Source: Sulfitobacter sp. M05
Lineage (GTDB): Bacteria > Pseudomonadota > Alphaproteobacteria > Rhodobacterales > Rhodobacteraceae
Direction: 5' to 3'
Length of the DNA: 64,000 nucleotides
Assembly (NCBI RefSeq): GCF_029285175.1
Contig: NZ_JABEDH010000001.1
Coordinates: 124,001-188,000, forward strand
The notes under the pieces were generated by a model that saw nothing but the letters and a program-made list of their open reading frames with translations, was not told where the DNA came from and searched no databases. How positions within the stretch are numbered: the stretch's first letter is position 1; the number at the start of each line of letters is the position of its first letter. The position numbers and the translations under genes were made by a program. Positions 34,586 through 43,831 of this stretch are shown piece after piece.

Positions 34586-35149
34586 TCAGATGATGCGCAC
34601 CTGCGTGCCAACCGGACAAAGCGCAAAAAGCTCTTCGATTTGGTTGTTATATAGACCGATACAACCATCCGAAGACCGCCGCCCGATTTTGCGCGTATCC
34701 TGCGTGCCGTGGATGATATAGGCTGGCCAGCCCAGATACATCGCATGGGTGCCCAAAGGGTTGTCAGGTCCGGGGGGCATGTATTTATAATGCGGGAAGC
34801 GCTCCATCATGGATGCGGTCGGGGTCCAGTCCGGTCCGACCTTCTTGCGCATAATCTTGGTATACCCGCGTTTGGTCAGTTCTTCGGTGGCGGGCACCGA
34901 GGTGGGGTAAACCCGATAGTCGCTGGCGTCGCTGTTCCAATAGTGCAGGGCACGCGAGCTGGTGTCTGCAACAATTGCCGATTTGCCCAAAGTGTCGAAG
35001 TGGTCGCGCCAGTCCTGAGATACAAAACTGGTTGCGTTTCGGCGCACACCGGCCTGATCCGCAGTGTCGGCCCGCAGAATAGAAGGGGCGAAGATCGCCG
35101 CCGTACCGCCGCTCATTAATGCGCGGCGGGTGAGTGTTGGTTTTGCCAT
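34586..35149 (-). CDS. L,D-transpeptidase (YkuD domain), probably Tat-exported
   Basis: Periplasmic enzyme that makes 3-3 peptidoglycan cross-links or attaches proteins to murein. The 187-residue protein has a twin-arginine-like signal (TLTRRALMSGGTAAIFAPSI). The YkuD domain includes GTHAMYLGWPAYIIHGT with H147 and the catalytic SSDGCIGLYN with C163. The usual SHGC is SSDGC here, a known variant. It lies between topA and scoA on the minus strand, with no clear functional tie to either. Confidence 0.92.
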   Translation of the reverse strand: MAKPTLTRRALMSGGTAAIFAPSILRADTADQAGVRRNATSFVSQDWRDHFDTLGKSAIVADTSSRALHYWNSDASDYRVYPTSVPATEELTKRGYTKIMRKKVGPDWTPTASMMERFPHYKYMPPGPDNPLGTHAMYLGWPAYIIHGTQDTRKIGRRSSDGCIGLYNNQIEELFALCPVGTQVRII

Positions 35150-35271
35150 TGCTCTGCCTTTCGTCTTTTATTGACGGTGTGGCAAAGCCGTTGGGCAGGA
35201 TCAAATCACAAAAAAATGAGTCGTGCGACATGCGCCCCGCGATTTGGCCGCGCCCCACTTTTTGACAGCAC

Positions 35272-35307
35272 AACAGCCCCGGTCTGCACAGGGCAGCCGG
35301 GGCTGTT
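35272..35307. terminator. 11-bp stem terminator after topA
   Basis: AACAGCCCCGG (35272-35282) and CCGGGGCTGTT (35297-35307) are perfect inverted repeats around a 14-base loop, ten bases beyond the topA stop. On the minus strand the stem ends in TT but no long U-run follows. Confidence 0.7.
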
Positions 35308-35316
35308 CAACGGGGC

Positions 35317-37980
35317 TTAGGCCTCGTCGTCTTTCTTGGCTGGCACGGCCTTTTTTGCCGCTGGCTTTTTCGCTGCCGGCTTTTTGGCCGCAGTTTTCTT
35401 TGCCGCCGGCTTTTTCGCGGGGGCTTTCTTGGGGGCGGCCTTCTTTTTAGCTGCTGGCTTTTTCTTGCCCGCCTTTTCCGCACGCTCATCAATCAGATGC
35501 ACGGCCTGATCCATGGTCAGTTCTTCGGGATCAATGGTGTCGGGGATCGTCGCGTTGATCTTTTCCCATTTCACGTAGGGACCGTATTTCCCTTTCATCA
35601 CATTGACTGCACCACCAGCTGCGGGGTGTTCCCCCAACTCGCGCAGGGGTTTGGCGGCGGCGCCGCGCCCGCCACGGCTGGCAACCTTTTCGGCCAGCAA
35701 TTGCACCGCACGGTTCATGCCGACGGTAAACACCTCGTCGATATCGCCGAGATTGGCGTTGGTGCCCCCACGATCCGAAGTGCTGGGCGCGTGTTTCAGA
35801 TAGGGGCCGTAGCGCCCGATATTGGACCAGACCATGATCCCGTCTTCAGGATGCGGCCCAATTTCACGGGGCAGGGACAAGAGCATCAGCGCGCGCTCCA
35901 GCTCCAGCTCTTCTGGGGGCCATTCTTTTGGCACCGACTGACGTGGTGGTTTCTTGTTCTCTTCGGTGACTTCACCGCGCTGGACATAGGGGCCGAAACG
36001 CCCCTTGAACACACGGATTTCGTCCCCGGCATCCGACCCCAGAAGTTTGCCTTCCGGCGGAATGGCGGATGCCTCGGCCTCGGGATTTGGCGGGCCGAAC
36101 GGACGCGTATAGCGGCATTCGGGATAGGCAGAACAGCCGATAAAGGCCCCGCCGGAACGCGCCGTGCGCATCGACAGACGGCCATTGCCGCAGTTCGGGC
36201 ACAGACGCGGATCACCGCCGTCTTCCAGTGGCGGGAACAGATGCGGCTCCAGTACCTCGTTGATCTTTTCCAACACCTCGGTGATCCGCAGGTCTGCCGT
36301 TTCTGCAATGGCTGCGGAAAAGTCGCGCCAGAAACGGGTCAGCACGTCCTTATAATTGGCGTCGTTGGCCGATACTTTGTCCAGCTGGTCCTCAAGGTCG
36401 GCGGTGAAATCATAGCCGATGTATCTGCGGAAATAGTTCTCAAGGAAGGCCGTCACCAGCCGCCCCTTATCCTCGGGGATCAGCCGTTGACCTTCGCGCC
36501 GCACATAGCCGCGGTCCTGAATGGTCGTAACAATGCTGGCGTAGGTCGAGGGGCGCCCGATGCCCAGCTCTTCCATGCGTTTCACCAGCGTTGCCTCAGT
36601 ATAGCGGGGCGGCGGTTGGGTGAAATGCTGTTCCGGTGTGATGCTGCTCTTGGCGGTTTTGTCGCCTTGCGAAATTTGCGGCAGGCGCTTGTCGTCATCA
36701 TCAACTACAACGTCATCGCGGCCTTCTTCATAGACACGCAAGAACCCGTCAAACAACACAACCTGACCGGTGGCGCGCAGGCCGACCTGTTCGTCCTTGC
36801 TGCCGATCTCGACGGTGGTCCGCTCCATCCGGGCAGATTCCATCTGGCAGGCCAGCGTGCGTTTCCAGATCAGATCATAAAGTTTTGCCTGATCGGATTC
36901 GAGGTTCAGCGACGCGGCATCCTTGGCCATGTCGGTCGGGCGCACACATTCGTGTGCTTCCTGTGCGTTCTTGGCTTTGTTCTTATAGATGCGGGGGCTG
37001 CTTGGCACGTAATCCGCACCATAGCGGTCCTTAATCGCGTCGCGCGCCATCTCGACGGCTTCGGGGGCCATGTCGATGCCGTCGGTTCGCATATAGGTAA
37101 TGTGCCCGGCTTCGTATAAACGCTGCGCGGTCGACATCGTGGCTTTGGCCCCCATGCCGAATTTGCGGCTGGCTTCCTGCTGCAAGGTCGAGGTCATGAA
37201 TGGGGCGGAGGGGTTGCGGGTGGCCGGCTTTGCTTCGACCGATGTCACACTTAGGTCGCGGCTGGTGATTGCCTGCACGGCCATTTCCGCCTGCGTGCTG
37301 TCGGAAAGATCGAACTTGTCCAGCTTTTTGCCAGCCAGCGTTGTCAGCCGTGCCTCGAACTCCTGACCGCGTGGCGTTGAGAGGATTGCCTTGACGGTCC
37401 AATATTCGCGGGCGCGGAATACCTCGATCTCCATTTCGCGTTCGACGATGATGCGCAGCGTAACGGATTGCACGCGTCCTGCGGATTTCGCGCCGGGCAA
37501 CTTGCGCCAAAGAACCGGCGACAGGTTGAACCCCACGAGATAGTCCAACGCACGTCGCGCAAGGTAGGCCTCGACCAGCGGCATGTCGACTTGGCGCGGG
37601 TTTGCCATGGCTTCGGTCACGGCCTTTTTGGTGATCTGGTTGAACACCACGCGGCTGACCGGCGTGTCTTTCTTGATGGATTTGCGTTTGGTCAGCGCCT
37701 CTTGCAAATGCCAGCTGATTGCTTCTCCCTCGCGGTCGGGGTCGGTTGCGAGAATCAGTTCGTTGTCACCGGCCAGCGCGTCAGCGATGGCTTTGACGTG
37801 TTTCTTGCTTGTGCTGGCGACTTCCCATTTCATGTCGAATTCATTGTCGGTATCGACTGATCCGTCTTTCGGGGGCAGGTCGCGGACGTGACCGTAAGAC
37901 GCAAGGACAGTATAATTGTCGCCAAGATATTTGTTGATCGTTTTGGCCTTGGCCGGGGATTCGACAACAACTACGGGCAT
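35317..37980 (-). CDS. topA: DNA topoisomerase I
   Basis: Type IA topoisomerase that relaxes negative supercoils. From ATG 37980 it has 887 residues. The Toprim domain shows VVVESPAKAKTINKYLG and LILATDPDREGEAISWHL; the catalytic tyrosine lies in HITYMRTDG. One four-cysteine zinc ribbon is present (CPNCGNGRLSMRT to GCSAYPECRYTRPF), followed by three FGPYV/YGPYL/YGPYV repeat modules. The tail is a Lys/Ala/Pro-rich stretch of about 45 residues. A GTG four codons upstream (37992) is an alternative start. dprA lies upstream. Confidence 0.97.
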   Translation of the reverse strand: MPVVVVESPAKAKTINKYLGDNYTVLASYGHVRDLPPKDGSVDTDNEFDMKWEVASTSKKHVKAIADALAGDNELILATDPDREGEAISWHLQEALTKRKSIKKDTPVSRVVFNQITKKAVTEAMANPRQVDMPLVEAYLARRALDYLVGFNLSPVLWRKLPGAKSAGRVQSVTLRIIVEREMEIEVFRAREYWTVKAILSTPRGQEFEARLTTLAGKKLDKFDLSDSTQAEMAVQAITSRDLSVTSVEAKPATRNPSAPFMTSTLQQEASRKFGMGAKATMSTAQRLYEAGHITYMRTDGIDMAPEAVEMARDAIKDRYGADYVPSSPRIYKNKAKNAQEAHECVRPTDMAKDAASLNLESDQAKLYDLIWKRTLACQMESARMERTTVEIGSKDEQVGLRATGQVVLFDGFLRVYEEGRDDVVVDDDDKRLPQISQGDKTAKSSITPEQHFTQPPPRYTEATLVKRMEELGIGRPSTYASIVTTIQDRGYVRREGQRLIPEDKGRLVTAFLENYFRRYIGYDFTADLEDQLDKVSANDANYKDVLTRFWRDFSAAIAETADLRITEVLEKINEVLEPHLFPPLEDGGDPRLCPNCGNGRLSMRTARSGGAFIGCSAYPECRYTRPFGPPNPEAEASAIPPEGKLLGSDAGDEIRVFKGRFGPYVQRGEVTEENKKPPRQSVPKEWPPEELELERALMLLSLPREIGPHPEDGIMVWSNIGRYGPYLKHAPSTSDRGGTNANLGDIDEVFTVGMNRAVQLLAEKVASRGGRGAAAKPLRELGEHPAAGGAVNVMKGKYGPYVKWEKINATIPDTIDPEELTMDQAVHLIDERAEKAGKKKPAAKKKAAPKKAPAKKPAAKKTAAKKPAAKKPAAKKAVPAKKDDEA

Positions 37981-38167
37981 GGATTTAGGCACCTTACGTG
38001 AATGTTTATAGCGGTCTTTGCGCTGTCACATGTGGGATGGTGGGGGGTATTGTCAATGCGGCAGCTGCGCAGTCTTTCCCTTTGCACGCCGTAATGGCGG
38101 GGGTGATCCGCATTTACCACAAGTTGAAACCACCGCTGGCGGGGCGGATGTCCGCGAAAGGCTGGGG

Positions 38168-39319
38168 TTATCCCGCCGTGCTGAGCAGGCCGCCGGCCTG
38201 TCGGGTGATCTTGCCGTCAAGCTCAAGGTCGACCAGAACCGGCGCAACTTCTGCGGCGGGCGCATGTAGGTCGCGGATCAACTGGTCTTCGGCGAGGGGC
38301 GAAGGGCCAAGGCGGGCCAGAATGCGAGTGTGCAGTGCCGCCGTTTCGCGCAAGGGGCGTTTCGCCGTGCGGGCGGCGGGCGCGTCAACTGGAGGGGACA
38401 GCGGCAATTCGGGTGCGCAAGCGGCGCCCAGTACCTCAAGCACATCAGCCGCAGACCGGATCAAGGTCGCCCCGTCCCGCAACAACATGTTGCAGCCTGC
38501 GGCCCGGGCATCAAAGGGGTGGCCCGGCACGGCCAGAACATCGCGGCCCTGATCCAGCGCATCGCGGGCGGTGATCAGGCTGCCGGATTTTGCCGCGGCT
38601 TCCACAATGACCACTGCGCGCGACAGGCCAGAGATGATCCTGTTGCGGCTGGGGAAATGACGCGCCATCGGTTGCATCCCAATCGGATGTTCGGAAAGGC
38701 GCAGGCCGGATTTTTCAATCGAGCGTGCAAGTTCGGTGTTTTCGGTGGGATAGACTGTGTCGACGCCGCCGGCTTGAACCGCGATTGTTCCCGAAGGCAG
38801 CGCAGCATGGTGTGCCGCCGCGTCGATACCACGGGCCAACCCGGATACCACGACATATCCGGCCGCGCCCAAATCGCGTGCCAGTGATCTGGCCATACGG
38901 GTTCCGAGCGACGAGGCGTTGCGGGCGCCGACCAGCGCGACCATGGGACGGGCAAGCAAGGCCACATCGCCAAGCGCCCATAGAAAGGGGGGGGCGTCGG
39001 AGATTTCTGCAAGTGCAGCGGGATAGCTGCGATCCTCAAACGCCACAAGCTGCGCCCCAAGCGCGTGACCATTGCGCAGTTCCGCGTGGATCACCCCCTC
39101 GGGGCAAATGCTGTAGTCTGTAACGCCCGCGGCGCGCGCCACCTCAGGCAGCGCGGCCAGCGCGTTTTGCGCAGAGCCGTGTTCAGTCAGCAGTCGTTTA
39201 TACGTGGCAATGCCAACCCGGCGCGAGCGTAACAGACGGAGACGGGCAAACTGTTCGTCTTCCGGGGTGGGTGGGAGTGGGGGGTGAGTGGAAGAAGGAT
39301 CGTGTTCCTTGTCAGTCAT
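38168..39319 (-). CDS. dprA: DNA-processing protein DprA
   Basis: Single-stranded DNA-binding protein that loads RecA during natural transformation. The 383-residue protein has the Rossmann-like DprA domain with VGARNASSLGTRMARSLA, VVVSGLARGIDAAAHHAAL, GGVDTVYPTENTEL, FPSRNRIISGLSRAVVIVEA and AVPGHPFDARAAGCNMLLRDGA. A C-terminal winged-helix domain follows (ILARLGPSPLAEDQLIRDL). All family blocks are present, so it should be functional. It precedes topA by 187 bases, a frequent pairing in alphaproteobacteria. Confidence 0.96.
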   Translation of the reverse strand: MTDKEHDPSSTHPPLPPTPEDEQFARLRLLRSRRVGIATYKRLLTEHGSAQNALAALPEVARAAGVTDYSICPEGVIHAELRNGHALGAQLVAFEDRSYPAALAEISDAPPFLWALGDVALLARPMVALVGARNASSLGTRMARSLARDLGAAGYVVVSGLARGIDAAAHHAALPSGTIAVQAGGVDTVYPTENTELARSIEKSGLRLSEHPIGMQPMARHFPSRNRIISGLSRAVVIVEAAAKSGSLITARDALDQGRDVLAVPGHPFDARAAGCNMLLRDGATLIRSAADVLEVLGAACAPELPLSPPVDAPAARTAKRPLRETAALHTRILARLGPSPLAEDQLIRDLHAPAAEVAPVLVDLELDGKITRQAGGLLSTAG

Positions 39320-39430
39320 CCGTTGCTCCGTCTGTTACTAGAATCAGGTATAAATCCAGCTGGTTAACAGGGCATGAACAGAATAGGCCCAATCTCCCTT
39401 AGCTTGAACCGATCTGGTTAAGGACAAACC

Positions 39431-40852
39431 TTACGCCGCTGATCCGCCCACGGTTAGCCCCCCAATCATCAAGCTGGGCTGACCGACACCGACTGGTACC
39501 CATTGGCCCTGTTTGCCGCAGTTCCCCATGCCGGGATCGAGGGCGGGATCATTGCCGATGGCGCGGATTTGCTTAAGTGCGGTCGCCCCGTCGCCGATCA
39601 GTGTGGCACCTTTGACCGGCGAACCGACAACGCCGTTTTCCACGCGGTAGGCCTCGGTGCAGGAAAACACGAATTTGCCATTGGTAATATCCACCTGACC
39701 ACCGCCAAATCCGACGGCATAGATGCCGTCTTTCAGATCGGCGACAATATCACCCGGTGCGGTATCGCCGCCCAACATATAGGTATTTGTCATCCGGGGC
39801 ATCGGAATATGCGCATAGGATTGTCGCCGCCCATTGCCAGTGCTGCGCACGCCCATCAGTCGCGCGTTCTGGCGGTCCTGCATATAGCCAACCAGTTTGC
39901 CGTCTTCGATCAGGATGTTTTTCGCACTCGGTGTGCCTTCATCATCCACAGAGATAGACCCACGGCGATCGGGAATCGTCCCGTCATCCAGAACCGTCAC
40001 GCCGTTGGCTGCAATCTGCTGTCCCATCAGTCCGGCAAAGGCGGAGCTGCCCTTGCGGTTGAAGTCACCCTCCAGGCCGTGGCCAATTGCCTCGTGCAGC
40101 AAAATGCCGGGCCAGCCGGGGCCAAGCACCACATCCATGACACCGGCAGGGGCGGGAATCGCATCAAGGTTAACCACAGCCACCCGCAAGGCCTCGCGGG
40201 TTTTGGCCTGCCAGTCGGCTGGTGCCAGCATCCCGTCCAGACCAATCCGCCCGCCGCCCCCCGCAGAGCCGCTTTCCCGCCGCCCGTTTTGTTCGACAAT
40301 CACCGATACATTCACCCGCGTCATGGGGCGGATGTCGCGCACGGAGGTGCCTTCGGGTCGCAAAATCTCGACCTCTTGCAGGCTGGCGGCAATACTGGCG
40401 CTGACTTGTACGACACGGGAATCGAGGCTGCGGGCAAAATCGTCGATCTCGCGCAGGGTTTCGACCTTGACCGGAAAGGCCGCCCCTTCGATCGGGTCCG
40501 CATCTGTATAGAGTTTTTTATTGGTCCCCTCCGGTGCATCCGCCCAAGTGCCACCGCCATCCCCCACAGCCAGCCGCGCGGTCTCTGCCGCGCGGCGCAA
40601 CGCCTGTTCCGAGATTTCTGTTGAATGGGCATATCCGGCCACTTCGCCCCGTACCGCCCGGAGGCCAAACCCCTCTGAAGCATCATAACTGGCGGTCTTA
40701 AGGCGGCCATCATCAAACATCAGCGCCTCGGAGCGGCGGCGTTCGAAAAACAGCTCTCCGTCGTCTGCCCCCTGTGTGGCCGCACGCAGCACAGTAAGGG
40801 CGGTGTCACGGTCCAGATCGTTTTCAAACGGAGAAAAGGGCGTATGGGGCAT
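39431..40852 (-). CDS. tldD: Metalloprotease TldD
   Basis: Zinc metalloprotease subunit of TldD/TldE, implicated in peptide maturation and degradation. From ATG 40852 it has 473 residues. The metal-binding helix ILLHEAIGHGLEGD contains the HExxxH motif, and GDTAPGDIVADLKDGIYAVGFGGGQVD and FSCTEAYRVENG are conserved. AGGATAG precedes the ATG. The partner tldE (pmbA) is not in this window. It is divergent from coxB, with 178 bases between the starts. Confidence 0.95.
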   Translation of the reverse strand: MPHTPFSPFENDLDRDTALTVLRAATQGADDGELFFERRRSEALMFDDGRLKTASYDASEGFGLRAVRGEVAGYAHSTEISEQALRRAAETARLAVGDGGGTWADAPEGTNKKLYTDADPIEGAAFPVKVETLREIDDFARSLDSRVVQVSASIAASLQEVEILRPEGTSVRDIRPMTRVNVSVIVEQNGRRESGSAGGGGRIGLDGMLAPADWQAKTREALRVAVVNLDAIPAPAGVMDVVLGPGWPGILLHEAIGHGLEGDFNRKGSSAFAGLMGQQIAANGVTVLDDGTIPDRRGSISVDDEGTPSAKNILIEDGKLVGYMQDRQNARLMGVRSTGNGRRQSYAHIPMPRMTNTYMLGGDTAPGDIVADLKDGIYAVGFGGGQVDITNGKFVFSCTEAYRVENGVVGSPVKGATLIGDGATALKQIRAIGNDPALDPGMGNCGKQGQWVPVGVGQPSLMIGGLTVGGSAA

Positions 40853-41030
40853 CAAGCTATCCTGTTTTTGCAACATGTTTTGCGCGTTAGCGTCTGTTTG
40901 ACGCAATCGAAAGACTTTATCTTGAGGTTAGAATATGATTGTAAGCATCAGGAACACAACGGCAGGGGCGCGCACCAAGCGCCTTCGCACGAAACGGGAC
41001 CCAAATTTGGTCACAGGATCAGGACGACAC

Positions 41031-41954
41031 ATGAAACATCTTTTTTCTTTGACTGCGCTCATGGCAGGCCTTTCAGCCCTACCAGCAATGGCGCAGGATG
41101 CATTGCGGATCGACGGGCTTGAGGTGATCGGCGCACCTGTTGACGGCATGATGGGCTTTCAGCCTGCCGTTACGCGCCTCGCTCAGGATATCCACGATCT
41201 GGATTATCTGATTCTCGTTATCATTACAGTAATCACCCTGTTTGTGACGGGATTGATGGCTTGGGTGGTTATCCGGTTTAACGCCAGACGAAATCCGACA
41301 CCTGCATCTTTTACCCACAATACACCGGTTGAAATTGCGTGGACTGTCGGGCCGATTCTGGTTCTGGTGCTGATCGGGGCCTTTTCACTGCCCATTCTTT
41401 TCCGCCAGCAGGAAATCCCGCAGGCTGACATCACTATCAAGGCAATCGGCAACCAGTGGTACTGGTCTTACGAGTATGTCGACGAAGGATTCGGTTTTGA
41501 CAGCTATATGATCGGTGCGCCTGCGACCCTGACCTCTGAAGAAGAGGCCGAAGGTGCGGTTGCCAACATGTTGAACGACGTGATGATCACCAAGTTGGAA
41601 AACGCCGGCTACTCCCGCAGTGAATGGTTGCTGGCGACAGATACGGCGGTTGTTGTACCTGTGGGTAAGACAATCGTGGTGCAGGTTACCGGCTCTGACG
41701 TGATCCACTCGTGGGCGATGCCGGCGTTTGGCGTGAAACAGGATGCTGTTCCGGGCCGTCTGGCCGAGCTGTGGTTCAGCGCTGAAAAGGAAGGCGTGTA
41801 CTTTGGTCAGTGTTCCGAACTTTGCGGTCAGGCACATGCCTATATGCCAATCACGGTAAAGGTTGTGTCCGAAGAGGCCTATGCTGACTGGATCGGCAAA
41901 GCCAAAGAAGAATACGCGGGCATCACCCCAACCGTTCAGATCGCTTCGAACTAA
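41031..41954 (+). CDS. coxB: Cytochrome c oxidase subunit II
   Basis: Copper-A subunit of an aa3-type oxidase that accepts electrons from cytochrome c. From ATG 41031 it has 307 residues: a signal peptide ([20 protein letters not shown]), two membrane helices ([20 protein letters not shown] and [16 protein letters not shown]), and a periplasmic domain ending with [19 protein letters not shown] and the CuA motif [24 protein letters not shown] precedes the ATG. Subunit I is not adjacent and must be encoded elsewhere. Confidence 0.97.
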   Translation: MKHLFSLTALMAGLSALPAMAQDALRIDGLEVIGAPVDGMMGFQPAVTRLAQDIHDLDYLILVIITVITLFVTGLMAWVVIRFNARRNPTPASFTHNTPVEIAWTVGPILVLVLIGAFSLPILFRQQEIPQADITIKAIGNQWYWSYEYVDEGFGFDSYMIGAPATLTSEEEAEGAVANMLNDVMITKLENAGYSRSEWLLATDTAVVVPVGKTIVVQVTGSDVIHSWAMPAFGVKQDAVPGRLAELWFSAEKEGVYFGQCSELCGQAHAYMPITVKVVSEEAYADWIGKAKEEYAGITPTVQIASN

Positions 41955-41960
41955 GCGCCA

Positions 41961-42073
41961 GGGTGGGCTGATGCCCATCCGCTACGCGCCAGCCGGCAGG
42001 GCGGGGCGCTGACCTGCTTGCGCTAAGCGACCAAAATATTCGACCGAAAACTGTGGTGGGCACTTTGCCCACC
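41961..42073. repeat. Pair of GGTGGGC-type palindromes between coxB and ctaB
   Basis: GGGTGGGC-TGAT-GCCCATCC (41961-41980) and GGTGGGC-ACTTT-GCCCACC (42055-42073) lie in the 140-base gap. The first stem has one G-T pair; the second is perfect. They share a core with the fhs-folD repeat, suggesting one dispersed palindromic family whose two ends may be seen here. Confidence 0.6.
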
Positions 42074-42094
42074 CTCCTGCATAAAAGGTACCGG

Positions 42095-43030
42095 ATGTCC
42101 GATATCACGAATACACCTGCTGCCGAATACGAGGCGCAACTGGGCGACTATTTCGCGCTGCTCAAGCCGCGCGTGATGCAGCTGGTCGTCTTTACGGCTG
42201 TTGTAGGTATGCTAGCGGCACCGGTGTCCGTACATCCGGTTATCGGTTTTGCATCCATTCTTTTTGTTGCCATCGGGGCAGGTGCCTCCGGCGCACTGAA
42301 TATGTGGTGGGACGCCGATATTGACGCAGTGATGAAACGTACCGTTGGCCGACCGATTCCCGCAGGCAAGGTGCAACCGGGCGAAGCACTGGCGTTAGGC
42401 GTGGCCTTGTCGGGCATGGCGGTGATGATGCTGGCGCTCAGTGCAAATCTGCTTGCTGCCGGCATGTTGTTGTTCACTATTCTGTTTTACGCTGTGTTTT
42501 ATACCATGTGGCTGAAGCGTGCGACGCCTCAGAACATTGTTATCGGCGGTGCCGCGGGGGCCTTCCCGCCGGTCATCGGCTGGATCATCGCAACCGGCAG
42601 TTTCTCTGTCGAGGCGTGGTTGATGTTTGCGCTGATCTTTATGTGGACGCCACCGCATTTCTGGGCGCTGGCCCTGTTCATGCGCTCGGATTACGATGAT
42701 GCCAACGTGCCCATGTTGACGGTGACCCACGGGCGCCCCACGACACGGCGTCATATCCTGGCCTACACGGTCTTGCTGGCAATCCTTGCGATTGGCACCG
42801 GGTTCACGGCCATCGGCGGTTATATTTACCTCAGCTTTGCTGTGGTGCTGAACGTTCTGTTTCTGATTGGTGCCTATCGTATCTGGCAGCGCGACGAGGG
42901 GGATGCCGAAGGCGACAACTATGAGGTTGAGCGAAAATTCTTCCGCTTGTCACTGTTTTATCTTTTCCTGCATTTTGGCGCGATCCTGATTGAAGCGACG
43001 CTGCGCCCTTACGGATTGGGGGGCTGGTAA
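42095..43030 (+). CDS. ctaB: Heme O synthase (protoheme IX farnesyltransferase)
   Basis: Membrane prenyltransferase that farnesylates heme B to heme O for the oxidase. From ATG 42095 it has 311 residues and about eight to nine membrane helices. The UbiA-family motif [21 protein letters not shown] binds prenyl diphosphate through Mg2+. [27 protein letters not shown] is the second conserved block. It follows coxB and its stop overlaps the next small ORF (TAATG). Confidence 0.97.
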   Translation: [311 protein letters not shown]

Positions 43031-43221
43031 TGCCACTGAACGTTGAACATGATCTTCATGGCCGGCGCAAAGGCCGCAACGTCGGGGTTGGCCTGATGCT
43101 GGGGGCCTTTGTTGTTCTGGTGATGGTGCTGACCTTTGTGAAAATCACCCAAACTGATTTCGCAACCGGCCCGGGGGCCGTCGGGCCCGCCAGCGGAACC
43201 GCACCAGTGGAGGGCAACTGA
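43030..43221 (+). CDS. Small single-pass membrane protein of the cox operon (CoxF-like)
   Basis: The 63-residue protein has a basic N terminus (HDLHGRRKGRN), one membrane helix (GLMLGAFVVLVMVLTFVKI) and a small periplasmic tail. It overlaps ctaB by one base and ctaG by one base, so it is embedded in the translational chain of the operon. Small proteins of this layout lie at this place in alphaproteobacterial cox operons and are annotated CoxF or cytochrome oxidase accessory; the precise function is not established here. Confidence 0.85.
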   Translation: MPLNVEHDLHGRRKGRNVGVGLMLGAFVVLVMVLTFVKITQTDFATGPGAVGPASGTAPVEGN

Positions 43222-43796
43222 TGGCGATGTCTGGTCCGACCAAAACCGTTGTGCAAACTGTTTCGCTGGTGGTGTTCATGGGCGCAATGGCCTGGGCGTC
43301 GGTGCCGTTTTACGACTGGTTCTGCCGCGTCACCGGGTTTGGTGGGGTGCCGGGGCAGGTCGATGTCGCTTCTGATGAAATTCTCGACCAGACCATCAAG
43401 GTGCGTTTCGATGGCACCTTGAACAACAATATGGGTTGGGAATTCAAGCCGGTGCAGCGCGAAATGGAGCTGCGCATCGGCGAGGTCGGATTGGCCTTTT
43501 ACGAGGCCTACAACCCTTCCAACCGCCCGATTGCTGGGCAGGCCAGCTATAACGTAACACCCTACGCTGCTGGTGCTTTCTTCGATAAAATCGACTGTTT
43601 CTGCTTTACTGAACAGGTGCTTGCCCCCGGTGAGCGCGTGCAGATGCCCGTCAGCTTTTTCGTTGATCCCGAAATCGTCACGGATAATGATGGCAAGTAT
43701 GTACACACCATCACGCTTTCCTATACATTCTACGAAATTGATCTGCCCGAAGGCTATGCCGCCCTTGATGCAGACCAGCCAACCGAACTGAATTAA
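43221..43796 (+). CDS. ctaG: Cytochrome c oxidase assembly protein CtaG (Cox11)
   Basis: Periplasm-facing, membrane-anchored copper chaperone that inserts CuB into subunit I. The 191-residue protein has one N-terminal helix ([23 protein letters not shown], written here as its span near residues 12-34) and a beta-rich Cox11 domain with [17 protein letters not shown]. The copper motif [13 protein letters not shown] contains the CFCF pair. [12 protein letters not shown] is also typical. The start overlaps the TGA of the small upstream gene. Confidence 0.96.
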   Translation: MAMSGPTKTVVQTVSLVVFMGAMAWASVPFYDWFCRVTGFGGVPGQVDVASDEILDQTIKVRFDGTLNNNMGWEFKPVQREMELRIGEVGLAFYEAYNPSNRPIAGQASYNVTPYAAGAFFDKIDCFCFTEQVLAPGERVQMPVSFFVDPEIVTDNDGKYVHTITLSYTFYEIDLPEGYAALDADQPTELN

Positions 43797-43831
43797 GCCA
43801 ACCCGCTTTGAGCAAAGAAGGACCGCCCGCC

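Noticed and set aside
35497-37119. 540-codon open frame on the plus strand
   Set aside because: It is antisense to topA, whose protein has every expected motif; GC-rich third positions leave long open frames on the opposite strand.
39503-40624. 373-codon open frame on the plus strand
   Set aside because: Antisense to tldD, with no recognisable domain and biased composition.
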